Source of the DNA: a virus
Strand: one strand, 5' to 3'
IMG/VR virus record: IMGVR_UViG_3300017967_000043
Location: 1 to 47,385 of that record
Length of the DNA: 47,385 nt
This document shows positions 40,401-47,385 of the stretch, piece by piece; the first letter of the stretch is position 1, and the number at the start of each line of letters is the position of its first letter. Under the pieces are notes generated by a model. It made no database searches. It was given only the letters and a program-made list of their open reading frames with translations, and had not been told where the DNA came from. A program made the position numbers and the translations under genes.

Positions 40401-43400
40401 AGAAGACGAATTAAGGTAGTCTTTGACTATTTTGTTCATGAAGCATCTGGCGATTATTTCAACGCACAATCTTATGTTGGTGTTGGATATAAAGACATTC
40501 CTACCTGGAAACCTGACGGTGGTATTATGTTCCTGAGAGACACCCTGGACTTCCGTCCTGGTGTCAAAGAACTTGCCAATGGTTCTGGTACAGTCAATGC
40601 TCCATACTATGTCAATTGTACCACTCTTGACTTCCCGTCTCGCGTTTATGATTCTAGCGCAACTATCTTTGATTTGATGGATGTTAACACAACGTTCCGT
40701 TGTGACTTTGATTACTATCTTCCTAGAATTGATAAACTGTTCCTCACTCATGACGGTGACTTCCAACTTGTTAAGGGTAAGTCTGATGAAGAACCTCAGG
40801 CACCCGACAAAATGGATGCTGCCATGTTCCTGGCAACTATTGAGCACAAACCGTATAATTACGATCCAGAAAGAGATATCGTTTTCCAAGTTGAGAACAA
40901 CCGTCGTTACACGATGCGTGACATCGGTAACATTGAAGAGCGTCTGACCAATGTTGAGTATTACACTTCCCTGTCTCTGTTGGAATCTGAGGCACAAAAT
41001 GCTACTACTTACGATGATGATGGTCTGAACAGATTCAAGAATGGATATGTTGTTGACGACTTTACCGACCACAACGTTGGTGACGTTCTGAACGAAGACT
41101 ATAAGGCATCTCTTGACTTCCAGAATGGTTATCTGAGACCTTCTCACTACACCAACAACGTTGCTCTTGAGTTTGATCCTCTGACTTCTCAAAATGTCCA
41201 GTGGTCTGGTCCAGATCCCGAAGACTTTGAAGAAGCACTGATTGTCACTCTTCCATATACTGAGGTTCAGCAGGTTGAACAACCCTATGCATCTCGTCTA
41301 GAAAATGTCAACCCCTTCAACGTATTTACGTTCATTGGTCGTTTGGATCTTCTTCCCGCTTCTGATGACTGGATTGACATTAAGCGTCTTCCTGCTCGTG
41401 TTGAAAACGTTGAAGGTGACTTCTCTTCTGTAGCTAGAGACCTAAACGTTGATAAGAATGGTTTTGCCCCGATTCAATGGGGTGCCTGGAAAACTAACTG
41501 GACTGGTGAAACTCTGACCAGTAGAAGTAACCATCGTTCTAGCACTAACCTTGGTGGTGGTCGCCGTCTGGGTCGTCTTGGTCACGCTGGTCGTCGTCAA
41601 GGTCTGTTCTATCTACACCAACGTCGTACTTATCGTGTAGTTAATAACCAGACTCGTCGTGGTGTAAGAACTCGTGTTATTCCGAAGATTGAGCGTAAGT
41701 CTCTCGGTGATACCATTCTTTCTCAAACTGCAATCCCCTGGATCCGTTCCAGAAACATCCGTTACACGATTAACCGTGCTAAGCCTAAGACTCGGTTGTA
41801 TGCATTCTTTGATAAGAAACCCATCACCAACTATTGCACTCCTAAACTGATTGAACTTGTTAAGAACTCTCAGGAAGATGCTAGAACTAACGAGACTCCG
41901 TTTGTTCCTGGTGAGATTGTAAAGGGTCTTAGTTCTGACTGCCGTTTGCGTTGTCTGAAACCAAATAGTGTTTATGACACTAACCCATATACCAGTAACA
42001 ATGAGGCACTTCCTTCGTCTTATTCTTCTCAGACTCCTATTCTAAACAACAACTCTGCACAACTCGCTAACATTAAAAAACCTCAAATTCGTGGAAACAT
42101 TCAGGTTGGCGAGGTTCTCCTTGGTCTAACCTCTGGTGCTCGTGCTGTTGTTAAGGATCGTCGTCTTATTAGCGATAAGCGTGGATACCTTAGAGGATGT
42201 TTCTTCATCCCCAAACCTGTTAAGGATGTCAATCCTCGCTGGAAAACTGGCACTAGACTGTTCCGTTTCACTTCTAGTCCCACTAACTCTACTGTTCCTG
42301 GAACTGTTGATTCTTCTGCTGAGAAGGAGTTTACAGCAAAGGGTACACTGCAAACCGTTCGTGAGAACATCCTTGCAGTTAGAAACGCTCAGATCGTTAA
42401 GGATACTGTTACTGACCAGCGTACTGTTACCTCTACTAGAACTGAGGTTCGTCAGATTGGTTGGTATGACCCTGTTGCACAATCCTTTATTGTTGACACT
42501 GAGGGTGGCGTATTCCTGACTTCCATTGATGTATACTTTGGTAGTAAGGATGCTAATATTCCGATCTCCATGCAGATTCGTGCAATGGAAAATGGATATC
42601 CTTCTAAGACTATTCTTCCGTTCTCTGACGTTAGTTTGAATCCAGAACAAGTTGAAATTTCTGAGAACGCTGCAGTTCCTACTACCTTTACCTTCCAAGC
42701 TCCTGTTTATATCAAACAGTCCGTTGAATATTGTTTTGTTCTTCTTTCTGACTCCAACGAATATACCATTTGGATTTCCAGAATGGGTGACCTTGAGATC
42801 GGTGGAGATAGAACAATCTCCGAACAACCTTATGATGGTGTTCTGTTCAAATCTCAGAACGCATCTACTTGGACTGCCGACCAGTACGAAGATCTTAAGT
42901 TTACTATTAGACGTGCATCGTTTGACACTTCGGGCGGTATTGCTAAGTTCTACAACTCTGAACTTGGAATTGGCAACGCTGGTACACACGAACTGGTAAC
43001 CAACCCAATTCAGACTATTAAACCTAAGCAAGTTCTAACTCTTGCTACTGGCACCAACTACACTCTGTCTGTTGGCGCTCGTATTTATCAGGAAACGACA
43101 AATGCCCAAGGTACAATCACCGCTTTCAATGGTACTACTGATCCCGATACTGTAACTATTACCGATGTTACGGGTACTTGGTTGGCAGGTTCTGTTGATG
43201 GTAATGGTAACACCATTCAGGGTATTGTATCTTCTGCTGCCACTGCAACCATCTACCTCTCTGCATATTCTAACGGTGAATATGTAGCAGGACAAACTGT
43301 TGTCGGTTCAACTAGTGGTGTAACTGCTGAAGTCGTATCTTGGGACAACTCTCCTTCTCCCAAAGTTCTGACCGTTAAATATGTTTCTGGGGATTTTGAT

Positions 43401-44828
43401 CTCTCCAATGACACGATTGATGTTCAGAATAGCAGCATTACTGGTACTATTGATACTGGTGCTGCTGGTGGTGGTGCTGAGTATGCTGGCGACAGCAGAG
43501 GGGCATATCCAGTTGCACAACCTACTTACTCCAGTGAGGAGCGTGAGTGCTGGGTATTCCATCAGAACCACGGCATGATTGACCGTAGAAATAACGTTGA
43601 GATTGTTGGTGTTCAATCCGAAATTGGACCTACCACTCTTACTGCTGCTCTTGCCGCTGACGCAACTAGCATCTCGGTCGCTGCTGCTGGCACCTTCCAC
43701 CAAGTTGTAAACGGTGTCGCAATTAGTAATACCAACCCTGGTTATATTAAGATTGAGGATGAGATCATCCAATACAGTGCAGTCTCTAGTGATGGTAAGA
43801 CAATTACTGTTGCTACTGGAGGCAGAGGTGCTGCAACCACTGCAGCTGTTCCTCACGATAATGATACTATTGTTGAGTGCTACAACCTGGACGGCGTTCC
43901 TCTAATTGAGATTAACAAGGTACATACTTCAATCTCTTGTCCGACTCTGGATACTTACATGCTGCATCTGACTTCGGTTGCAACTACTGGTATTCGTGGC
44001 GGTGGAGTATTTGCTACTGCAACTCAAAACCTACCATTTGAAGTTATCACTCCGAATGTGAAAACTTTGATTCTGCCTAAAACTAGTCTTACCGCTCGTG
44101 CGAATACCGTATCTGGTACTTCTATGGGCACGGGTAGAGAAGCAGATATTGATCAGCAATCTTTTGTCAATGATGGTTCCTTCAATGAAATTATTCTCAA
44201 CGAAGAGAACTATTACACCAACCCTCGCTTGATTTGTTCCCAAATCAATGAAGATAATGAACTTGCTGGTGCTAAATCGTTCACCTTGGAATTGATTCTC
44301 AATTCCGATCTTGAAAATGTGTCTCCTGTTGTTGACCTTGACCGCGCATCTTTGATTACGACTTCAAACCGTATCAATAATATCAATGCTGGTTTGCAGG
44401 GTGGTACTGGTTACACCATGAACTTCGGCACCAGTGGTCACGATCTCTTGGATGATCCCTCCACCGCTCCTAAGGGCGATCCCAATGAGGGCATATATAT
44501 TACAAGACTCACACGTCTGGCAACTAAAGCGACTTCACTGCAAGTTTCGTTCTCTTCTAGCAGACATGTGGACACTACGTTCGCAGTTTACTATAAGGCA
44601 CTCTCAGTTGGTTCTTCTCAACCTCTGGATGAACTGAACTGGGTCAACATGGGTGGTCAAACCAACTACACTTCAACCGCTACGGAAGAGGAACTTTGGA
44701 AAGACTACTCTTACGAAGCTAAGGGTCTAGATTTCAATGCATTCCAGATCAAGATTGTTATGAAATCTACTAATCAGGCTCGTGTTCCTTTGCTGGCAGA
44801 CTTCCGAGCGATTGCACTTGCTAAGTAA
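37407..44828 (+). CDS. DUF4815-type baseplate/virion structural protein (2473 aa)
   Basis: The start, TNLNVTPYYDDFDKDKNFYK then FPIQARELTTMQSIMQNQIE, is the conserved N-terminal block of the DUF4815 family of marine T4-like phages, located after gp8 in the place of T4 gp9-gp10. Several copies of a GE-x-V-x-G-x-T-S-GA module follow (for example FANGTLITGKTSGARARV near 908). An Arg-rich stretch at about 1371-1475 includes GGGRRLGRLGHAGRRQGL. A conserved late part, VRQIGWYDPVAQSFIVD near 1690, leads into jelly-roll-like strands and a C-terminal beta domain. It probably forms the wedge periphery or the fibre attachment point. The DUF4815 name is from memory of the family; the function of the long middle is open. 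Confidence 0.8.
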   Translation: MPQNTNLNVTPYYDDFDKDKNFYKVLFRPGFPIQARELTTMQSIMQNQIESMGTHFFKEGAMVIPGQIGYDLNVNAILLQQNFLGADVELYRKQLDGKIITGVTTGIKAKVLYSISSASSERGYITLYVKYIDSADATSEETTKSFKDNEQLFADGDITFGTTLIEEGSPFAQMLPSNATAIASSAYINEGVYFIRGYFVDVPSSYIILDQYSNTPSYRVGLEVSESIITSEDDPSLNDNAAGTSNYSAPGGHRFRIRTTLVKKAVDDTSDKNFIELLRIVNSKVQQFVERTEYSELEKTMALRTYEESGDYAVDSFDINFREHLNDGFNDGVYDPGEVSEDGQVASEEYVACEISPGKAYVRGYRIENIAPKYVDIPKARDTRSIQNTIIPFELAQSCLVTNIYGWPNLTGPNLTYNYQVLELRDSFNPAQNGQTQGNIIGFCRTAQLSHDLTNGGIVNGTLGNMLYFFDVDMYTVINTSADVSASLQVGDLIVGATSNARGYIREISGTTIKLLGVKGSFRDTEQINLDGVALTSITAVFNYDFIDTRMVLGRQDPTSLTSTIIFTADLLLNTAEDISGKNFNVDLTSGSPAGADALLSGFTSNFAADLRPGDVLSVGVSDPTGTNTFRVTSVTQADINTTSANQNSGTDIIFGTPSAQTVTLDASKTIGTVADGDYTRVTRLRPRVFLKDYQNGNLTIDMPKESIKSISDESFTAYRTYNAQTIINGSRTVTLGENEQFETFNNDNYVLVVENQGSSGNYTTGEIIDMEAAVNGGIIAVTFGADRQTMTITSPGGAGTGLYDVSTIKLTAAFSKNVVQRKVKTAAKMQVLEVTKTSNNTDAPLFGLAYSRLYGTRIEDQEISFGLNDVYKVHAVYESNDDQAAKIPFVTLVESAFFANGTLITGKTSGARARVVDFISSTLKLYHVTLDGTFLAGELVEGVDSNGDAISAFISDADGAIETGSTDITEQYTLNPGQDSYYYDISRLVRGATFSAPRRRIKVVFDYFVHEASGDYFNAQSYVGVGYKDIPTWKPDGGIMFLRDTLDFRPGVKELANGSGTVNAPYYVNCTTLDFPSRVYDSSATIFDLMDVNTTFRCDFDYYLPRIDKLFLTHDGDFQLVKGKSDEEPQAPDKMDAAMFLATIEHKPYNYDPERDIVFQVENNRRYTMRDIGNIEERLTNVEYYTSLSLLESEAQNATTYDDDGLNRFKNGYVVDDFTDHNVGDVLNEDYKASLDFQNGYLRPSHYTNNVALEFDPLTSQNVQWSGPDPEDFEEALIVTLPYTEVQQVEQPYASRLENVNPFNVFTFIGRLDLLPASDDWIDIKRLPARVENVEGDFSSVARDLNVDKNGFAPIQWGAWKTNWTGETLTSRSNHRSSTNLGGGRRLGRLGHAGRRQGLFYLHQRRTYRVVNNQTRRGVRTRVIPKIERKSLGDTILSQTAIPWIRSRNIRYTINRAKPKTRLYAFFDKKPITNYCTPKLIELVKNSQEDARTNETPFVPGEIVKGLSSDCRLRCLKPNSVYDTNPYTSNNEALPSSYSSQTPILNNNSAQLANIKKPQIRGNIQVGEVLLGLTSGARAVVKDRRLISDKRGYLRGCFFIPKPVKDVNPRWKTGTRLFRFTSSPTNSTVPGTVDSSAEKEFTAKGTLQTVRENILAVRNAQIVKDTVTDQRTVTSTRTEVRQIGWYDPVAQSFIVDTEGGVFLTSIDVYFGSKDANIPISMQIRAMENGYPSKTILPFSDVSLNPEQVEISENAAVPTTFTFQAPVYIKQSVEYCFVLLSDSNEYTIWISRMGDLEIGGDRTISEQPYDGVLFKSQNASTWTADQYEDLKFTIRRASFDTSGGIAKFYNSELGIGNAGTHELVTNPIQTIKPKQVLTLATGTNYTLSVGARIYQETTNAQGTITAFNGTTDPDTVTITDVTGTWLAGSVDGNGNTIQGIVSSAATATIYLSAYSNGEYVAGQTVVGSTSGVTAEVVSWDNSPSPKVLTVKYVSGDFDLSNDTIDVQNSSITGTIDTGAAGGGAEYAGDSRGAYPVAQPTYSSEERECWVFHQNHGMIDRRNNVEIVGVQSEIGPTTLTAALAADATSISVAAAGTFHQVVNGVAISNTNPGYIKIEDEIIQYSAVSSDGKTITVATGGRGAATTAAVPHDNDTIVECYNLDGVPLIEINKVHTSISCPTLDTYMLHLTSVATTGIRGGGVFATATQNLPFEVITPNVKTLILPKTSLTARANTVSGTSMGTGREADIDQQSFVNDGSFNEIILNEENYYTNPRLICSQINEDNELAGAKSFTLELILNSDLENVSPVVDLDRASLITTSNRINNINAGLQGGTGYTMNFGTSGHDLLDDPSTAPKGDPNEGIYITRLTRLATKATSLQVSFSSSRHVDTTFAVYYKALSVGSSQPLDELNWVNMGGQTNYTSTATEEELWKDYSYEAKGLDFNAFQIKIVMKSTNQARVPLLADFRAIALAK

Positions 44829-44830
44829 TT

Positions 44831-45070
44831 ATGGATCCAAATAAAGATCTAATTCCTGTTGAGGGTCACGATGGATGGTTTCGTGACCCAAACTCAAATG
44901 CCATTGTCAATTGTGACAAAAGTGCGTATGAGGATTATATGGCGAAGTACAATGCTCGCCAAAAAAAGAAGGAGACCGATCAAGCTTTACAAAGTGACGT
45001 TGATACGCTAAAATCTGATGTGAGTGACATTAAGCAGCTCCTGCAACTACTACTGAAAAAAGAATCATGA
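44831..45070 (+). CDS. Small conserved phage protein with coiled coil (79 aa)
   Basis: The first half, GHDGWFRDPNSNAIVNCDKS, fits a short conserved motif of T4-like phages (G-W-x-R-D-x-x-S-x-A-I-x-N). The second half is charged and then heptad-like (VDTLKSDVSDIKQLLQLLL), a probable coiled coil for oligomerisation. ATG 44831 is two bases after the previous stop, and the end overlaps the next gene as ATGA, so the pair is translationally coupled. Family members are called hypothetical; a small assembly factor or tail-associated protein is likely from context. Confidence 0.75.
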   Translation: MDPNKDLIPVEGHDGWFRDPNSNAIVNCDKSAYEDYMAKYNARQKKKETDQALQSDVDTLKSDVSDIKQLLQLLLKKES

Positions 45071-45276
45071 CTGAAAAGGTATCACAAGAGGAACTCCTGA
45101 CGCAGTTTCAGGAACGTTATAATGTTCTGATTGCCGAAAACAACAAACTCTCAGAGCAAATCAAACAAAACGAGATCCAAGCACTGAAACTGCAAGGTGC
45201 CATGGAAACTCTCAATTATTACATTCAAGAGCCTCCCGAATCCCCCGACGTAACCGAAGGGGTTGAGGCAGAATGA
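45067..45276 (+). CDS. Small coiled-coil protein (69 aa)
   Basis: The 69-residue protein is largely one helix with heptad spacing: EELLTQFQERYNVLIAENN, then KLSEQIKQNEIQALKLQGAM, ending in an acidic Pro-rich tail (PPESPDVTEGVEAE). It begins inside the previous stop (ATGA) and ends five bases before a strong terminator, so it is the last gene of the late run. It could pair with the 79-residue neighbour through the two coiled coils. The family is unknown to me beyond frequent occurrence of such short proteins in cyanophages. Confidence 0.7.
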   Translation: MTEKVSQEELLTQFQERYNVLIAENNKLSEQIKQNEIQALKLQGAMETLNYYIQEPPESPDVTEGVEAE

Positions 45277-45280
45277 TCTG

Positions 45281-45305
45281 AGGGGGTCTTAGGACCCCCT
45301 TTTTT
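45281..45305 (+). terminator. Rho-independent terminator
   Basis: AGGGGGTC (45281-45288) and GACCCCCT (45293-45300) form a perfect 8-bp GC-rich stem with a 4-base loop, and T residues run from 45300 to 45305. It closes the structural operon five bases after the last stop. Confidence 0.92.
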
Positions 45306-45309
45306 CATT

Positions 45310-45317
45310 TATAAATA
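45310..45317 (+). promoter_or_regulatory. T4-type late promoter, perfect TATAAATA
   Basis: The exact T4 late consensus lies five bases after the terminator's T-run and 38 bases before ATG 45356. This is the best late promoter in the window and starts the fibre transcript anew. Confidence 0.8.
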
Positions 45318-45355
45318 CTCTTGAGACAGTACCTGCACCGTTCCCTATATAAGAG

Positions 45356-47385
45356 ATGGCAAATAGAATTCAACTTAGACGCGGTGGTGCTCAGGAATGG
45401 GCTAACGAAAACCCAACCCTAGCCCAAGGCGAATTAGGCATTGAACTTGATACCAACCGATTCAAGATCGGTGATGGTGTCAGGGGATGGAACACACTCC
45501 CATATGAGCGACCTATTGAGTCTGTTGCCAACACGGCAAATACTCTCGTATCTAGAGATGCTGACGGTAACTTCTCTGCTGGTGCCATCACTGCAACTCT
45601 AATTGGTAATGCTGCAACTGCATCCCGTCTCGCCAACCCTCGTCAGATTCAAATGTCTGGCGACCTCTCTGGTTCTGGTACATTTGACGGTTCGCAGAAC
45701 TTGTCTCTTGCTGCAGCACTTCAAACTCTCATTTCCCTGCCACACTACGATGGCACAACCACTTCTAGTGGTCAATATACTAAGGTAACGGTTGACGCAA
45801 AGGGTAGGATCACTACTGGTTCACAACCCTCTTCTTATGTAGATTTGGGTCTGACTGACGTTCAACCTCTAGACTCCGACCTTACCGCTATTGCAAACCT
45901 GACGACTACTGGTATTGTGACCAGATCGTCTCCTGGTAATATGCTTACCAGATCCATTCAGGGTTCTTCTGGTAGGATTTCAGTTGTAAACGGCAACGCT
46001 GTTGCTGGTAACCCAACTCTTGACCTTATTGATACTACGATCGCTCTAGAAACTGAGTGGACGAATTCTGCAGGTCAATTTAATATTCCTTCGCTGATTT
46101 CTGTTGGTGGTGATAACCTCCCCGAAGCAGCAAACAGAACTGTAAACTCCACCAGATATACTGTTGATCAGTATGGTCGTTTTACTTCTGCTCTGACTAT
46201 TCCTATTGCTACCGCCAGAGAAGGTAGTAAGTATCCCGCATACTCGGGTGCCACTGCATATAATAGATATGACATAATTGAAGAAGGAGGAAATGTTTAT
46301 CAAGCGATTGCTGACATCACTGCAGGTCAAGGTGCTCCTTCTCACACTGATTCCTCCGATGCTGGGTCTTGGCGCTACCTCGCTGCCGCCGCGACGGAAC
46401 AGAAAGGACTTGCCTCGTTTGCACAGGAAGATTTTGACGTTGACAGCAACGGGCACGTTACCATCGCCGCCCTCGGTGTAGACAATACTCAATTACAAAA
46501 TAATAGAATCTCTTTTGCTGATGGAAATACAAAAGAAGATTTTGAACTTGATCAGGAACTTACTAGCACCACTGGATACCGAGGATTCAATTATCTTAAC
46601 TACGTCAAAGTTAATGATACGAGCGGCAATCTTCTGTTTGGCGCTAATAATACAGGCGACGGTGGCGCTGGTGAGATTGATGTCAATGTCCGTTCCTATT
46701 TTTCTGATCCTGACATTACTCTTGACGGAGTTGTTGCTCAGACACTGGATAAGACTGGGGATGGCGACCTAACTTTCCAAACAACTCAAAATAGTGCATC
46801 TGGTAGAGCACTCAGCATTCGTGCAACTAACTCTGGTGCTGGTACTTCTACTATCAATATCGTATCCGAAGATAAGGTAAATATTCAGGCATCGGATGCA
46901 AATGGTAAAGTCCATGTAGAGGACTCAAGATTCCAAGATAACTACATCGCCACCGCCAAGACCACGATGCATTTGGATCCTGGTGATGACCGTGCTGTAA
47001 CTGGTTTGGTTCGTGTCTGGGGTGACCTCCAAGTTGATGGCACCACGACGACTGTCAATTCAACGACCGTCACGATTGACGATCCTGTATTTACTTTGGG
47101 TGGAGATCAAACTCCTACCGTTGACGACAACCTAGATCGTGGTATTGAGTTCAAATACTATGATACTGCTGCTAAGCTTGGTTTCTATGGTTACGATGAC
47201 TCCTACACCGACCTAGCAGGGCATGTAGGTGGGTTCTCGTTCCTGTATGATGCCACGAATAGTTCCGAAGTTTTCAGCGGTACTGACGCGGGTCTCCTGG
47301 CAGGTAACCTGAAACTCACAACTAACACCAATTCCACTTCTAATACGACTGGTGACTTGGTAGTCGCTGGTGGTGTCGGCATCAC
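45356..47385 (+). CDS. Tail fibre-like protein, 5' part (3' end outside window)
   Basis: Open from ATG 45356 to the right edge (676 codons, no stop). The N-terminus IQLRRGGAQEWANENPTLAQ followed by GELGIELDTNRFKIGDG is the virion-attachment domain seen in Mtd-type and many marine phage fibres. Residues about 60-235 contain VSRDADGNFSAG and VDAKGRIT motifs typical of trimeric fibre shafts. Residues about 291-342 (AYNRYDIIEEGGNVYQAIAD then W) resemble a CBM5/12-like carbohydrate-binding module. Near 565 the LQVDGTTTTVNSTTVTI repeat appears, frequent in fibre distal parts. It should recognise a host surface sugar or protein. A terminator and perfect late promoter lie just upstream, so it can be expressed separately from the baseplate genes. 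Confidence 0.85.
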   Translation, partial: MANRIQLRRGGAQEWANENPTLAQGELGIELDTNRFKIGDGVRGWNTLPYERPIESVANTANTLVSRDADGNFSAGAITATLIGNAATASRLANPRQIQMSGDLSGSGTFDGSQNLSLAAALQTLISLPHYDGTTTSSGQYTKVTVDAKGRITTGSQPSSYVDLGLTDVQPLDSDLTAIANLTTTGIVTRSSPGNMLTRSIQGSSGRISVVNGNAVAGNPTLDLIDTTIALETEWTNSAGQFNIPSLISVGGDNLPEAANRTVNSTRYTVDQYGRFTSALTIPIATAREGSKYPAYSGATAYNRYDIIEEGGNVYQAIADITAGQGAPSHTDSSDAGSWRYLAAAATEQKGLASFAQEDFDVDSNGHVTIAALGVDNTQLQNNRISFADGNTKEDFELDQELTSTTGYRGFNYLNYVKVNDTSGNLLFGANNTGDGGAGEIDVNVRSYFSDPDITLDGVVAQTLDKTGDGDLTFQTTQNSASGRALSIRATNSGAGTSTINIVSEDKVNIQASDANGKVHVEDSRFQDNYIATAKTTMHLDPGDDRAVTGLVRVWGDLQVDGTTTTVNSTTVTIDDPVFTLGGDQTPTVDDNLDRGIEFKYYDTAAKLGFYGYDDSYTDLAGHVGGFSFLYDATNSSEVFSGTDAGLLAGNLKLTTNTNSTSNTTGDLVVAGGVGI

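Noticed and set aside
1-47385. tRNA, rRNA, insertion sequence or integrase genes
   Set aside because: No cloverleaf-like sequences, transposase or recombinase motifs, or terminal repeats were recognised on either strand.

Overview
The window looks like the late, baseplate and tail-fibre region of a T4-like marine myovirus, most probably a cyanophage. The grounds are a collinear set of T4-type baseplate wedge proteins (gp25, gp6, a gp7-like giant, gp8), a PAAR-type spike tip, a DUF4815-type structural protein, small hypothetical proteins I recognise from cyanomyoviruses, T4-late-like promoter motifs (TATAAATA type), and the end of a 2OG-Fe(II) oxygenase gene at the left edge. The host (marine Synechococcus or Prochlorococcus) is inferred, not shown. 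All convincing genes are on the + strand. Layout: 1-2670 holds the 3' end of the oxygenase gene and a run of short genes (about 40-130 codons), several overlapping by ATGA or TAATG, with two close-to-consensus sigma70-type promoters, a cluster of cyanobacterial-type DnaA-box sequences (670-712) and a gene-free stretch with hairpins (1508-1755). From 2657 a long late operon begins: a 1017-residue structural protein, the PAAR-like tip, a 49-residue basic protein, a 65-residue protein, gp25, gp6, then a single 20.25 kb open frame (9087-29339, 6750 codons) whose first part resembles a gp7-type wedge protein and whose remainder is a chain of beta repeats, a YHYH domain, a propeller-like segment, two LamG-like domains, Cys-containing helical repeats and carbohydrate-binding-like pieces. 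After it come a YHYH plus alpha/beta-hydrolase protein, a fibre protein ending in a cupredoxin-like copper site, a 1152-residue protein with a second cupredoxin inserted inside a YHYH domain, gp8, a 2473-residue DUF4815-type protein and two small coiled-coil proteins. A strong hairpin terminator at 45281-45305 ends this run. A perfect TATAAATA motif then starts the next unit, a tail-fibre gene that leaves the window. How they fit together: gp25, gp6, gp7-like and gp8 should build the baseplate wedges, the PAAR protein should cap the spike, and the giant and fibre proteins should form the host-facing periphery. The most unusual content is the apparently enzymatic or redox domains (serine hydrolase with a complete triad, two amicyanin-like copper sites) inside predicted virion proteins, the size and repeat architecture of the gp7-like frame, and the sharing of a few beta modules across five neighbouring genes. 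Domain names are from reading the sequence; no database search was run.
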